A stretch of 9,010 bases of DNA from an uncultured Mycoplasma sp. Its GTDB lineage: Bacteria > Bacillota_I > Bacilli_A > Mycoplasmatales > Mycoplasmoidaceae. Shown here piece after piece: positions 1 to 9,010 of this stretch. The number at the start of each line of letters is the position of its first letter. Within the stretch, counting starts at the first letter, position 1. The notes beneath the pieces are model-generated. The model was not told where the DNA came from. It ran no database searches and was given only the letters and a program-made list of their open reading frames with translations. The position numbers were made by a program, and so were the translations under genes. The stretch spans positions 1-9,010 of the forward strand of contig CAMWUV010000015.1 of NCBI GenBank assembly GCA_947177535.1, in the 5' to 3' direction.

Positions 1-48
1 ATTTTATATTATATATCACACTTCTTTTTTTATAAAATCTATAAAAAA
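1..48 (-). promoter_or_regulatory. Spacer downstream of gene A; possible weak promoter
   Basis: Non-coding A/T-rich sequence after the stop of gene A. On the minus strand it holds TATAAT at 8-13, with TTTATA at 31-36 placed 17 bases upstream (four of six matches to TTGACA), which could be a promoter for a gene beyond the left edge. In sequence this A/T-rich such matches are expected by chance. There is no start codon and no convincing terminator, so it could equally be a longer gap within the operon. Confidence 0.2.
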
Positions 49-3000
49 TTATTCAACAGCTTTTCAGTTACTAATTCAAGCAATTCCATTTTCTTTAAAT
101 GCATTATATGCTCTAATATCATAAACTTCAATTCTGTTTTTACTAACAATTTTACTTAAAAAAGTTTGAGAATTTTGACTTGCAAATTGTACTATTAAAT
201 TACAAATTATTTCATCAGCAAATTTATAAGAATCTGAATCCTTAGCACCTAAAGCTTTTTGTAAACTAGCTAATGAAGAAAAATCCTCATAATTTAGTTG
301 ATATGCCAATGTTCCATATTTTGTTACTGATGAATCACTATTTGAATATGCATTTATAGTTTGTTGATTATTTATTGTTTGAGCTTCACCAACATACCCA
401 TCAAACTTAGTAAAATAATCATCTGGTAAAGTATCTACAATACTAATTAACTTACTTTTTTTATCACTTAATAATAAAAAATTATTTTCAATTGATGCTG
501 AAAAGCAAAAATTATAATTTGTTAAACTATCTAAATTTCCAGCTAAAACTTGTAAAAAACTAAAATTTGTTATATCACTAATAGTTTTTTTCAAAGTTTC
601 TTTATTGTTTCCATAACCATATAAACAGCCTTTTAAACCAATATTATTATCATAAGGTTTATTAAATAAAGCATCTGAAACTTCAGAATCTAAATTATTA
701 CTTTGTGATGTTTGTAATCCCATAAATCCTAAATTATTATTTGTACCACTACCACTATTATTAGTGTTATTACTAGTTGCTATAAAATAATTTGTATTTA
801 AAGAAGATTGGTAAAAAGCATTATCAAAAACATTGTTAGTTAAAGAGTTTGTGGTTATAGAAGAAGAACTAGTGCTACTGTTACCAACATTTGTAAAACT
901 TTTACCATAATAAGAACCATAAGTTGAATTGTTTATATTAGTATAAATAGACTGATTTATCAAAGATTGTGATGTAGGAGTAGTATCTGTAGTATTTAAA
1001 TTAATATTAGAAGAATTTTGTCAAACAACAAAAGCTTTACTAATGCCTAGAAAATCTCTCATATATTTTAAAAAATTTGAAAAATTATCTTCCATAAAAT
1101 ATTTCACAACTGAAATCAAACTATATAAAGAATTAAAATTTCCTATTTCTAGAGAATATGAACTTTCACTTTGCATTTCTCATAAATCAGTACTATATTT
1201 TCTAATACTTGTTAAAGCATCATCTTTGCTAGCTACACTAGTTTCAGTGCTTGAAGTTGATCCATATCTAAATAAACTATTTGTTTCATTTTGAAAATTT
1301 TGCATAAAAAAGAAATTATACATTGCATTTTTTAAATAATTTTGTAAATCACTAGTACTAGTTTTATCTTCACTATTTGTATTAGTGAAATAATTATTTT
1401 TTAAATTAAAGCCATAATTACTTGCCGAATAAAAATCACCAATATAATCTTCAAAAACTGATTTTTTTACAATGTTTGAAACAAAATTAGTATCAGATAA
1501 AGTATTATTTAATCCTGAGTTAACATAGATATTTGTAGTGTACAAGCACTGAGAATATTTCTCATATTCAGCAGGTTGAATTACCAAAGCATTTGTTACA
1601 TTTGTAATAGCATCTATCATTGTTTTATATAAACTTGTGCTAGTGTTGTTAATATTTGAATTAACAGAACTATTACCAGAAGTTTTAAAAGGATCAATAG
1701 ATGTAGAAGCTAATAAAGCATTTTCATATAAAAAATTATTATTAATAGAATAATATTTGGCTTGATTATCAGTAGCATATTGATAATTAAAATTTGATGC
1801 TAATCCATTATTATAAACACTATAACCATAATTTGTGTTATATCCTTTTTTTGTTTCATACATTTTTTCGGCTGCAGAATAAGAATTACTAAAATATTGA
1901 GCAGCTGGTAAATAATTAGAAATTGCATTTGCTAAATTTTTATCAGATTGACTTGAATTTATGGTATTTAAATTAAACATTGTCTGATTAAATTTAGTTC
2001 CATCAATTCCTTCATGAGTTTGTAATAAAGCAAATTGGTAAACTAATCAATCTATATTTGAATTAAAAAAACTTGAAAGTTCAGTTGTTAAATCAATTGA
2101 AAAATCTTGGTTAGAGTATTTATTTAAAAAATATCGATATAAAACTACAAAAGCAGAATTTAATTTTTTTTGTTTAGTATCTTTGCCAGCAGCAACCAAA
2201 GTATCTCCATCTAGTGATGCTGCATAAACACCATCTTGTGCTCTGAAAAAAATGAATTTATTTAATGAGTTTTCATATTCACTACTATCACTGATTTTAA
2301 CTTTACCAGGAACAAAATTGTCAATAACATAAACATCATTTGACAACAATCTTTTTAAATTACCATCTTTGTTAATAACATTTTCTAAATAACTTTTAGA
2401 CAATTGCAGTGTTGTAATTTGACTAGATGATGATGTTGATGTTGAATAAGGATTAGAAGTATTAATAAAATTAGCAGAAATTAAATCTAACCCATTATTA
2501 GTAGTAGAAGTTAGATCAATATCATGTGATATTGAATTATTAATATCTGTTATTTGGTTTGTATTTTTTCCATAAATATAAGCAAATGCAGAAGCCAATT
2601 CACCACTTTCATCTGTAAAAAGCGTACTATTTTTTACAAATTTTAAAGTAGATAAATTATCAGAACTTATCACTGGAATTGTTTTAATTCCAGTTGCTTC
2701 ATCTGTTATATAGTTTGTTTTGTTGGTATTATCATTTGTTTTACTTTCAGATAAAAAATTAACAAATTTTGACAGTGTACCTTCAGATGTATTTGTAGCA
2801 TTTTCATTACCAAAATAAGGAAAAATATAACTTCCAGCATTGCTTGAAGGAATTTCAGAACCATCATCACCACTTGATGAAGAAGAATCACTGCCAGATG
2901 CAGTTGTATCATCGAAAAAAGTAATATTTCTTTTTTGATAGAAACTGCTATTTGTTAAAGAATTAGTTGACACATTTTGTGTTTCACTAGATTCACCTTC

Positions 3001-3846
3001 ATTACTAGCATCTGTATCATTACTATCACCAGTTTTGTATAAACCACTTATACCCAAAGATCCACTAGGGGTAGAATAATTCCATTGTGCAAAATCAATA
3101 ATATAAGGATTTTCATATTCCGCATATTTTTGAAAAATAAAATCTTGAAAAGCTGCAAATTCTTCATCTGGTTTTTTGTTATAAGAACTTAATAAATCAA
3201 CTCGATTGTCAAATTTAAATTTATAATCAGAAGAACTACTGTTTAAATTTGCTGTGTTTTTTAATGCACTTAAAATATTGTCATCTGTAGGGTTATAGTC
3301 AACACTTGCACTTTTAGTATTATAAACTGACAGATAAAGAGTTGAAAATAACTTGTCAGTTAGAATTGATCTTGCAAAAGTATTTAGTTTATTTTGAATA
3401 TAATTTTTTTTATTTCCACCAGATGGATCTAAAATTTCTTGCTGAAATTTTAATTCTCAATTACTACCATATTGATTTTTATAACTTTGCAATAAATCAC
3501 TATATTCTTTATTAACATTTTCTTGTTCACTATTTAATAAAACTTTATATTCTTCATTTCTTTGTGAAAGTGTTACTAGTCAATTATAAAGAATTTCATT
3601 AACAACTGCTTCTAAATAACCCTGAAATCCATTTGATGTTTTTAAAGAATTATTAGCAATTTGAGAAAGCGAAAGATTACTAGTAAAAGCATCACCAGTA
3701 TTTGATACTAAATAAGATTTATTAATAAGTTCTTGACTAACACCACTACATGCTGTCACAGCAACTGGAACTGCTGTTAAACTAAAAAATAAACCATATT
3801 TAAATAATTTTGTTTTTTTAAATTTTTTATTAAAATTCAATTTCAT
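49..3846 (-). CDS. Large surface lipoprotein, paralogue A (1265 aa, code 4)
   Basis: Predicted membrane-anchored surface lipoprotein of unknown molecular function. It is one open frame only if TGA is Trp: seven of its eight Trp codons are TGA (tops at 3582, 3459, 2049, 1182, 1023, 78, 66) and one is TGG (3082-3084). It ends at TAA 49-51. The start is the ATG at 3844-3846, which directly begins a lipoprotein signal (Lys/Asn-rich residues 1-18, hydrophobic 19-32, lipobox VTAC with Cys33) and has a Shine-Dalgarno-like site just upstream. Landmarks: KFQQ...GGN at 133-145, ENPYIIDFAQWNY at 245-257, an acidic Ser-rich linker at about 272-338, FPYF at 342-345, R-x4-VYA-x3-DG at 535-547, VVLYRYF at 567-573, KYSQCLYTTN at 763-772, VVWQNS around Trp942, LYGYG at 1075-1079 and VYDIR at 1241-1245, ending in WISNWK. 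Paralogue of genes B and C, 26 bp downstream of B and probably in the same operon. Resemblance to the MG307/MG309/MG338 lipoproteins of the M. pneumoniae group is inferred from size and organisation only. Confidence 0.93.
61..126 (-). other. Conserved C-terminal block of gene A (VYDIR...WISNWK)
   Basis: The last strongly shared block of the family. Counterparts are at 3885-3941 in gene B (VYDIRLNNQLGSRWILNYK) and 7576-7632 in gene C (AYDVRLYINLGVEWIINWK). Its Trp codon before Ile is TGA in all three genes (76-78, 3900-3902, 7591-7593), so a standard-code annotation would cut this block off. Function unknown. Confidence 0.8.
736..927 (-). other. Ser/Asn/Thr-rich segment in the C-terminal half of gene A
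   Basis: Codes for residues about 974-1037 of protein A, dominated by Ser, Asn, Thr and Gly (NSSTSSSSITTNSL, SNNTNNSGSGTNNN), immediately before the conserved GFMGLQ block. Genes B and C carry unrelated sequence between the corresponding V-V/L-W and LYGY landmarks; B's is 28 residues shorter. Confidence 0.65.
2833..3033 (-). other. Acidic Ser/Asp-rich linker specific to gene A
   Basis: Codes for residues about 272-338 of protein A, a low-complexity stretch rich in Ser, Asp, Asn and Thr (for example SGSDSSSSSGDDGSE). Gene B has only about 17 residues at the same place, between its SIY and SYRFPYF motifs. Likely a flexible, exposed spacer. Confidence 0.7.
3751..3846 (-). other. Lipoprotein signal peptide of gene A
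   Basis: Residues 1-32: a strongly basic start (eight Lys in the first 17 residues), then a hydrophobic stretch of about 14 residues ending VAVTA, followed by Cys33 (codon TGT, 3748-3750). The lipobox V-T-A-C fits the relaxed mollicute pattern recognised by Lgt and signal peptidase II. Mollicutes lack a cell wall, so the mature lipid-anchored protein would be exposed on the outer cell surface. Confidence 0.85.
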
Positions 3847-3850
3847 AACT

Positions 3851-3857
3851 TCACCTT
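3851..3857 (-). promoter_or_regulatory. Weaker ribosome binding site of gene A
   Basis: AAGGTGA (within AAGAAGGTGA) on the minus strand, four bases before the ATG at 3844-3846, inside the 26-bp gap after gene B. It can pair with the ATCACCTCC end of 16S rRNA through GGTGA but lacks the uninterrupted GGAGG core seen for gene B, so translation of A may be less efficient or more coupled to B. Confidence 0.6.
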
Positions 3858-3872
3858 CTTGCCTTCTATAAA

Positions 3873-6800
3873 TTAACTTTGATCTTTATAATTTAAAATT
3901 CATCTAGAACCTAGTTGATTATTTAATCTTATATCATACACTGTAACTTTATTGGTTGAAGTTACGTTTGAAATAGCATTTGTTTGAACTGAGGAATCTG
4001 TTGCAATTTGAACAACTAAATTTCAAAACAAATCGTTTGCTTGTTTGTCAGCATTAGTATTAGTAGTAGAACTAGTAGTTTGATTAGGGTCATTACTAGT
4101 AAAACAAGATTTTAAATAACTTAAAAATATTTCTGTTGAAGTTAAATTATTTTCACTTAATTGTATAGCATAAGAAGCATATTTATAACCACTCATTGAA
4201 TCAGATTCATCTATATATAAATCTTGATTAATATAACCTTGTTTAGGTTGAAATGCTTCATCTTTAATTTTATTTTTATCATTGATGATTGTTATTAAAT
4301 TTTGCTGCATTTGGTTTAAATTACTTGCATTAGCTACAGTTGAAATATCAAGATTAAATAATTTTTGAATATTATTTGCTAGTGATAAAACTTGTGATGA
4401 AGAAAAAGATTTAACCATTGTAGCCAAATTTTCTCTTTTATCTGCAAATCCATATAGTAATCCTTTTTGACTTAAATTTGAAAAAAGATTTGTTCTTAAA
4501 GACTCAGTAATATTTGGAGATGAAGAGTTTGTTAAAATCCCTTGAAAATTTATCATATCTGAAACATGAGTATAATAAGAAGATAAATAGCTATCATTTA
4601 CAAAAGCAGAATCAGATGTACCTAAAACACTTGCAGAAGAATTAAGTGGATAATATGAAGATCCTTGGGAATTATTTACATTTGAAACAACATTTGCTTG
4701 AGAATATAGCAATTCATTAGGCTTTTTGTTAGCAGCATCTTTTTGGTTGTTTGTATCAATACTTGTTTCTCAAACCAAAAAAGACAGACGTGAATCTGCT
4801 GATGAAAGTTTACTAGAAAGTTGTGATAAAAAAACTTGTCCATCATTTGCCATTAAATAGTCAATTGTTGATAAAAGTGTTAAAAAATTAACATAATTAT
4901 CTGCAGGAATTGCACTCATTTTAATATTTTCATTAATTCACATTTCTTTTCTATAACTATTTAACTGGTCAAATGAAATTGTTGGTAATGATTGACTACT
5001 AGTGTCAGTAGTTGTTGTGCTGTTAAAATTAAAAGTTTGTGATAATTTTAAACCAACTCATTTGCTATTACTACTATCAAAATTTGAATTAAAAAAGTAG
5101 TTAGATAAACCATTATTAACATAAGAGCTAACTTCATTATTATTAAATTTATAACTACTAACATCATAAAGTTTTGAGTTTAAATAATCATTTGTATTTA
5201 AACCAAATTTATCTTTTAATCCACTTTCCAATAGAATATTTTTCTTAACTAAATCAGATAATAAATTACCATCATTTCCTACAGCTAAAATAGCTTGATT
5301 AACAAAAAAATCATTAGTATAAATGTATTGACTATATTTAAACCCATCAAAATTTGATACTAAAGGTCCAAAAGATTTATTTGCAATATAAGTAGAAATA
5401 TCAGCATTTAGTTTTTTATAAATTCCTTTTTCTCCATAAGGATCATCAAATTCAATATCTTTTAATGTTTGATCACTACCACCAAAAGGATTTTCCAATT
5501 TTAAAGCATTTAATTGAGTAAAATAACCAATTGAACCATTATTGCTTGTATCTTTACTAATAGCAGCAGCACTAAAAGGATAAGGATAACTAGCAGCTAA
5601 ACCATTAAAAAAAGATTTTGAACCATAATTTGAAGCAAAAGCTGAATTATCAGCAACATCATATTTATTTTTTGCTTCAAAAAGGTTTGTTTGGTAATTT
5701 TCAATTCTTTTATATCTATTACTAATGTAAATATAATCAGCCAAATCTTGCAACACTGCTAAAACATTACCATCACCATTTAGAAAACTGAAATCAAATA
5801 AATCTTGATCAGAATTTAATTGAGAATACTTTGTGATTAATCAATCTCGGTTATTGTCATAAAAAGTTGATAATGTTTGTGGCAAGTCAATTGATATTCC
5901 TAAACTTGTATTAGATTTATTTTGTAAATAACGGTATAAAACAATATCTCCAGCACGTTTTTTAGCATCATTTAAATTGCTTGCTTGTGAAATATAAGTT
6001 TCACCATCAACTGCAATTGCATAAACACTACTAGCATCTCTTAAAAATAAAACATTTGCTAAATTTGCTTTATCAGTAGGAATAAAAGCATCAATTGCAT
6101 ATAAACCTTTGGTAGCATCATATTTAGTAGTAGTATCACTTGAAGCAGTTGTTAATTGTTGGTAAGCTGATTCAGATAAAATTTCTTTTACATAATTATC
6201 TAATATTTGAGTGGAAAAAACATAAGTTTTTTCAGTAGAAGCAGTTGATGATGAACCTGTTTCTAAGATTTTATTTTCAAAAGAACTTGTATCTGTAGCA
6301 ATAAAATTTGAAGTAATTGTATCAAATGGTAAATTTGATGTATTAATAATAGCTTTACTAACTTTTTGTCTAGTTTCATTATCTACTTTTTTGTTTGCAC
6401 TAAAAGAAGTGCTAAACAGAAAAGTAGAACCCATTGATAAATTTGATGAATCAGTTGAATATGAATTAACATTATTGATTAATTTATAACTTGATGAATC
6501 TGAAGAATAACCGTATTTGTTTAAGTTAATTAAACCTATTTTTTTACCATCATCATTGTCAGAAAAATCATTGTTTTCATCTGTAAATTTCAAAAATTTT
6601 TCAACATCTGAATAACTATCATTTGTTTTTGAATTAGAAAAATAAGGAAATCTATAACTAGCAGTAACTGTTGAATTTACAGGATCTTTACCAATAGCAT
6701 TTGCATTGTAAATAGAATCTAATCCACTAGTTGGACTTGCATAATTTCATTGTGCATAACTAATAATAAAAGGATTTTCTGATTGAACTCATTGATCAAA

Positions 6801-7487
6801 AATAAATTGTTGAAAATTAGCATATTCATTTGCAACATAATCATCAGTTTTACCACTATTGTTAGCATTTTTGTTGAATTTAAACAAAACATCTCCTGAA
6901 AATGTTAAAGCTTTTTGTAAATTTATTTCATTAGTAGGTACAAAATTACCACTTTTATCAACTAAAGAAAGATAAAAATTAGCAAACAAATCAGTTTTAA
7001 ATGATGAACTTGCTCATTCTAATCATTTTTCTTTTTTTCATGAATCTTCATTTCCACCATGAATATCTAATTCATCTTGTTGAAATTTTAAAATAAAATC
7101 ATTACCATTTGAGTCTTTTGATGAATTATAAGTATCATCATAATTATCATTAATTTCAGACTTTTGAGTTTCAAAAAGTCTATTGTAACCATCCTTGTTT
7201 TTTGATAAATTACTAGTTGCAAGTTTAGAATATCATTGATAAATTGCTTGATTATTAAGTTGATTCATTCATTTTTCTGAACCAGTTAAAGTTGTTAAAG
7301 AGTATTTAGCTAAATCACTTAAATTTAAATTATTAGTTAAATTTAATCCATTACCTTTAGATACCAAACTATCCAATAAAGTAGAGTTAATTTCACTAGA
7401 ACAAGAAGTTAAAATTGTTGGAACTAAAGCTATTGCTCCAAGAGATGATATTAAAGGTAAAATTTTTTTAAATTTAAGTTTACTCAT
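3873..7487 (-). CDS. Large surface lipoprotein, paralogue B (1204 aa, code 4)
   Basis: Predicted surface lipoprotein, function unknown. All 13 Trp codons are TGA, so a standard-code reading breaks it into about six false pieces; the frame ends at TAA 3873-3875. The ATG at 7485-7487 is preceded by a strong AAAGGAG site five bases away and opens a lipoprotein signal peptide: basic MSKLKFKK, hydrophobic residues 9-26, lipobox LTSC with Cys29. Landmarks match gene A: KFQQDELDIHGGN at 134-146, ENPFIISYAQWNY at 237-249, R-x4-VYA-x3-DG at 483-495, IVLYRYL at 515-521, KYSQYIYTND at 717-726, LVW ending at Trp906, LYGF at 1011-1014 and VYDIR at 1183-1187, ending in WILNYK then DQS. It is 61 residues shorter than A, mainly because it lacks A's Ser/Asp-rich linker and has a shorter segment before LYGF. 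It lies between C (25 bp upstream) and A (26 bp downstream), consistent with one transcript. No catalytic motif was seen. Confidence 0.93.
7404..7487 (-). other. Lipoprotein signal peptide of gene B
   Basis: Residues 1-28: basic MSKLKFKK, a hydrophobic core of about 18 residues (ILPLISSLGAIALVPTIL), then lipobox L-T-S-C with Cys29 (codon TGT, 7401-7403). A classical prolipoprotein signal, and it supports the ATG chosen as the start. Confidence 0.9.
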
Positions 7488-7492
7488 TTTTT

Positions 7493-7499
7493 CTCCTTT
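7493..7499 (-). promoter_or_regulatory. Ribosome binding site of gene B
   Basis: AAAGGAG on the minus strand, five bases (AAAAA) before the ATG at 7485-7487, inside the 25-bp gap after gene C. Near-perfect complement to the 3' end of 16S rRNA. It fixes the start of gene B. Confidence 0.85.
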
Positions 7500-7512
7500 A
7501 TTGAATTATAGA

Positions 7513-9010
7513 TTAATCAATCGGTTCAGATTCACTACCTGTAGAATCTGTAGAATTAGAAATTGGATTGGTTACTTTTCAATTAATTATTCATTCAACA
7601 CCTAAATTAATATAAAGTCTAACATCATATGCATTTATTTTCCCATTATCCATTAAAATTAAACTCATAACTTTATTTTGCAGTTCTGAATCAACTGCTT
7701 GTTGAATAACTAAATTACTAAAAACATCTAAAGCAGCATTATTATTTTTATCATCAACAGATAATGCTTTTAATAAATTATCTTTTGATAATAAATCAAA
7801 TCGACTAATTTGTATTACATATGCAGCAAATTCAACCAAAGGTTGGGATGAATCAGATAATAATCCATTCCTGTTTGTTTCTGTTAATGAATCCTTATTT
7901 AAAATTCCTTTTCTTTGTGAAAAAACACCAGTAGAATTTAAACTAGAACTCAAATTAGTAACAGCTGTGATTAATTTATCTTTCTTTTCTTTTAAAGTAA
8001 TTTTTTTGTTTTCAGCAACTTCTTTTAATTGATTTTGCTTTAATTTAGTAGCTAAATCATTTGCAATTTGATTGATCCCATTAACTGTTGGAGTATTTTG
8101 AATAACTTTTATAACTGTTTCTAAATCAGAACCATACCCATATAGAATTCCAACCAAACTATTATTATCAATTGTAGGAGAATTAAATAATCTATCTGAA
8201 ATAATTGTGTTTAAACTATTTTCTTTTTTCTGTAAACCTAAAAAACCTGACATATTATTGCTAATTGAATAATATGATATTTTTGTAGATTCATCTTGAT
8301 ATGAAGATTTAATCCCAACATTTGGATTAGATACAGTTGTTCAAGTAGAATTAGTTAATTCTTCTTGATAAGTTAATGTCATTGGACTTTTAGTTGTAGC
8401 TGTGCTTTGATTAGTTATTTGATAACCACCAATATAAGAAGAAAAATAACTATTGTTAATATTTCGATTAATTTTTTTAGCTGACATTAAATTTTCAGCA
8501 TCACTTGAATTTTTTTCAAGTGCTCTATTTTCAGAATTTTGCCATACAACATAAGCATCTTCACCAATATTTACTAATGAAGACATATGTTGTAGAAAAT
8601 AATTAAAATTATTTTCTATCATATATTTAGTAGAAGCAACAGTTAAATATAATTTAAAATAATTTTCAATTGCAGTTGAAGATAAAACAGCATTTTCTGA
8701 TTTTCATAATTTTACTTTATAATCCTGCAGAATAGCATTTAAATCTTCTGTTGTTGAATCAGTAGTGGCAATTGCTGAGTCCCATTTTTTACTTTCTTCA
8801 TTTCCTAATTTTAATCATTTAACATCTATAGAATCAAAGGAACTGTTAAAGAAAAAATTTGCCAATGCATAATTTAAATATGATGAAATATCAACTGTTG
8901 ATGAATTATATGTAACATTTAAAGTACTAAATTTTAATTTATCAAAATCAAAAAAATTATTTCCAATATATTTTTTTAAATAATTTATTTTACTTAAGTT
9001 AGATAGATTG
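7513..9010 (-). CDS. Large surface lipoprotein, paralogue C (partial, C-terminal 498 aa)
   Basis: The 5' end lies beyond the right edge of the window. The frame is open from 9009 down to TAA 7513-7515 when TGA is Trp (five TGA and two TGG Trp codons). No signal peptide is visible because the N-terminus is missing. The visible part aligns with the last 40% or so of paralogues A and B: KKYIGN near the left edge of the protein (A has EDYIGD), an ALANFFFNSSF block (B: GLSNYFFNSNF), YMIENNFNYFLQHM (A: YFMEDNFSNFLKYM), YVVWQNSE with TGG Trp at 8542-8544, GFLGLQ at 8230-8247, LYGYG at 8131-8145, AAYVIQIS, and AYDVR...WIINWK at 7576-7632. The tail after WIINWK is longer and more acidic than in A or B (VTNPISNSTDSTGSESEPID). 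Probably the upstream member of the same operon; by homology the full protein should be about 1200-1300 residues with a lipobox. Confidence 0.9.

Larger units (their letters stand above)
49..9010 (-). repeat. Tandem array of three paralogous lipoprotein genes
   Basis: Genes C, B and A are head-to-tail copies of one gene family. Spacing between shared landmarks is close in all three: from the Trp of the V-V/L-W block to LYGY is 133 residues in A, 105 in B and 133 in C; from LYGY to the YDIR block is 166, 172 and 171. In the N-terminal part only A and B can be compared: R-x4-VYA-x3-DG to the following conserved Trp is 65 versus 66 residues, and that Trp to KYSQ is 163 versus 168. Similarity is mostly at protein level, so the duplications are old. 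The array may continue beyond both window edges. Confidence 0.85.

Noticed and set aside
26..48. Inverted repeat (9-bp arms 26-34 and 40-48) just after gene A as a terminator
   Set aside because: The stem is all A/T, and on the minus strand it is followed by AAGAAG, not a T tract. Such pairs are expected by chance in this composition.
1043..1294. Plus-strand open frame of 83 codons
   Set aside because: It lies wholly opposite gene A in a conserved part of the paralogue family, and there is no Shine-Dalgarno site before it. It is a by-product of A/T-rich coding sequence.
2426..2445. Short GAT/GTT trinucleotide run as a phase-variation repeat
   Set aside because: It is imperfect, very short and in frame within a Ser/Thr-coding stretch, so slippage would not switch the gene off.
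2706..2912. Second minus-strand frame of 68 codons overlapping gene A
   Set aside because: It is an out-of-frame reading of the Ser/Asp-rich linker region, with no ribosome site and no family support.
7463..7469. Seven-base A/T homopolymer near the start of gene B as a phase switch
   Set aside because: It is only seven bases and similar runs occur widely here. A longer tract or variation between isolates would be needed.
49..7487. Genes A and B as strings of broken pseudogenes
   Set aside because: Every internal break is a TGA codon in one continuous frame, and one of the breaks aligns with TGG in gene C. The genes are intact under code 4.
1..9010. tRNA, rRNA, CRISPR, insertion sequence or riboswitch
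   Set aside because: Coding sequence fills nearly the whole window. I saw no G+C-rich structured stretch, regularly spaced direct repeats or transposase motifs.

Overview
The window looks like a piece of a mollicute (Mycoplasma/Ureaplasma-type) genome. It is extremely A+T-rich. TGA must be read as tryptophan (genetic code 4), and with that reading almost the whole minus strand becomes three very long open frames. All visible gene ends use TAA. Two genes begin with a typical mollicute lipoprotein signal peptide (basic start, hydrophobic core, lipobox cysteine) and the third is cut by the window edge.

The layout, in transcription order on the minus strand, is: gene C (7513 to beyond 9010, C-terminal 498 residues only), a 25-bp gap, gene B (3873-7487, 1204 residues), a 26-bp gap, gene A (49-3846, 1265 residues), then 48 bp running off the edge. 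The gaps hold only ribosome binding sites, with no room for a terminator plus promoter, so the three genes are probably co-transcribed. About 99% of the window is coding. I see no RNA genes, mobile elements, CRISPR arrays or credible plus-strand genes.

Genes A, B and C are paralogues. They share the same landmarks in the same order at similar spacing: a GGN-containing helical block, an ENP-x-II-x2-AQWNY block, an R-x4-VYA-x3-DG block, a VLYRY block, a KYSQ-x2-YT block, a V-V/L-W block, an LYGY/F block and a C-terminal YD(I/V)R...WI-x-N(W/Y)K block (C is visible only for the last three). Between landmarks the sequences have diverged strongly and carry Ser/Asn/Thr-rich linkers of variable length. 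The size, lipid anchor and clustering fit the large surface lipoproteins of the M. pneumoniae group (the MG307/MG309/MG338 type, about 1200-1300 residues). That assignment comes from architecture and memory, not from a search. Their likely role is on the outer face of the membrane, in host contact or antigen diversification; no enzymatic motif is visible and the molecular function is unknown.
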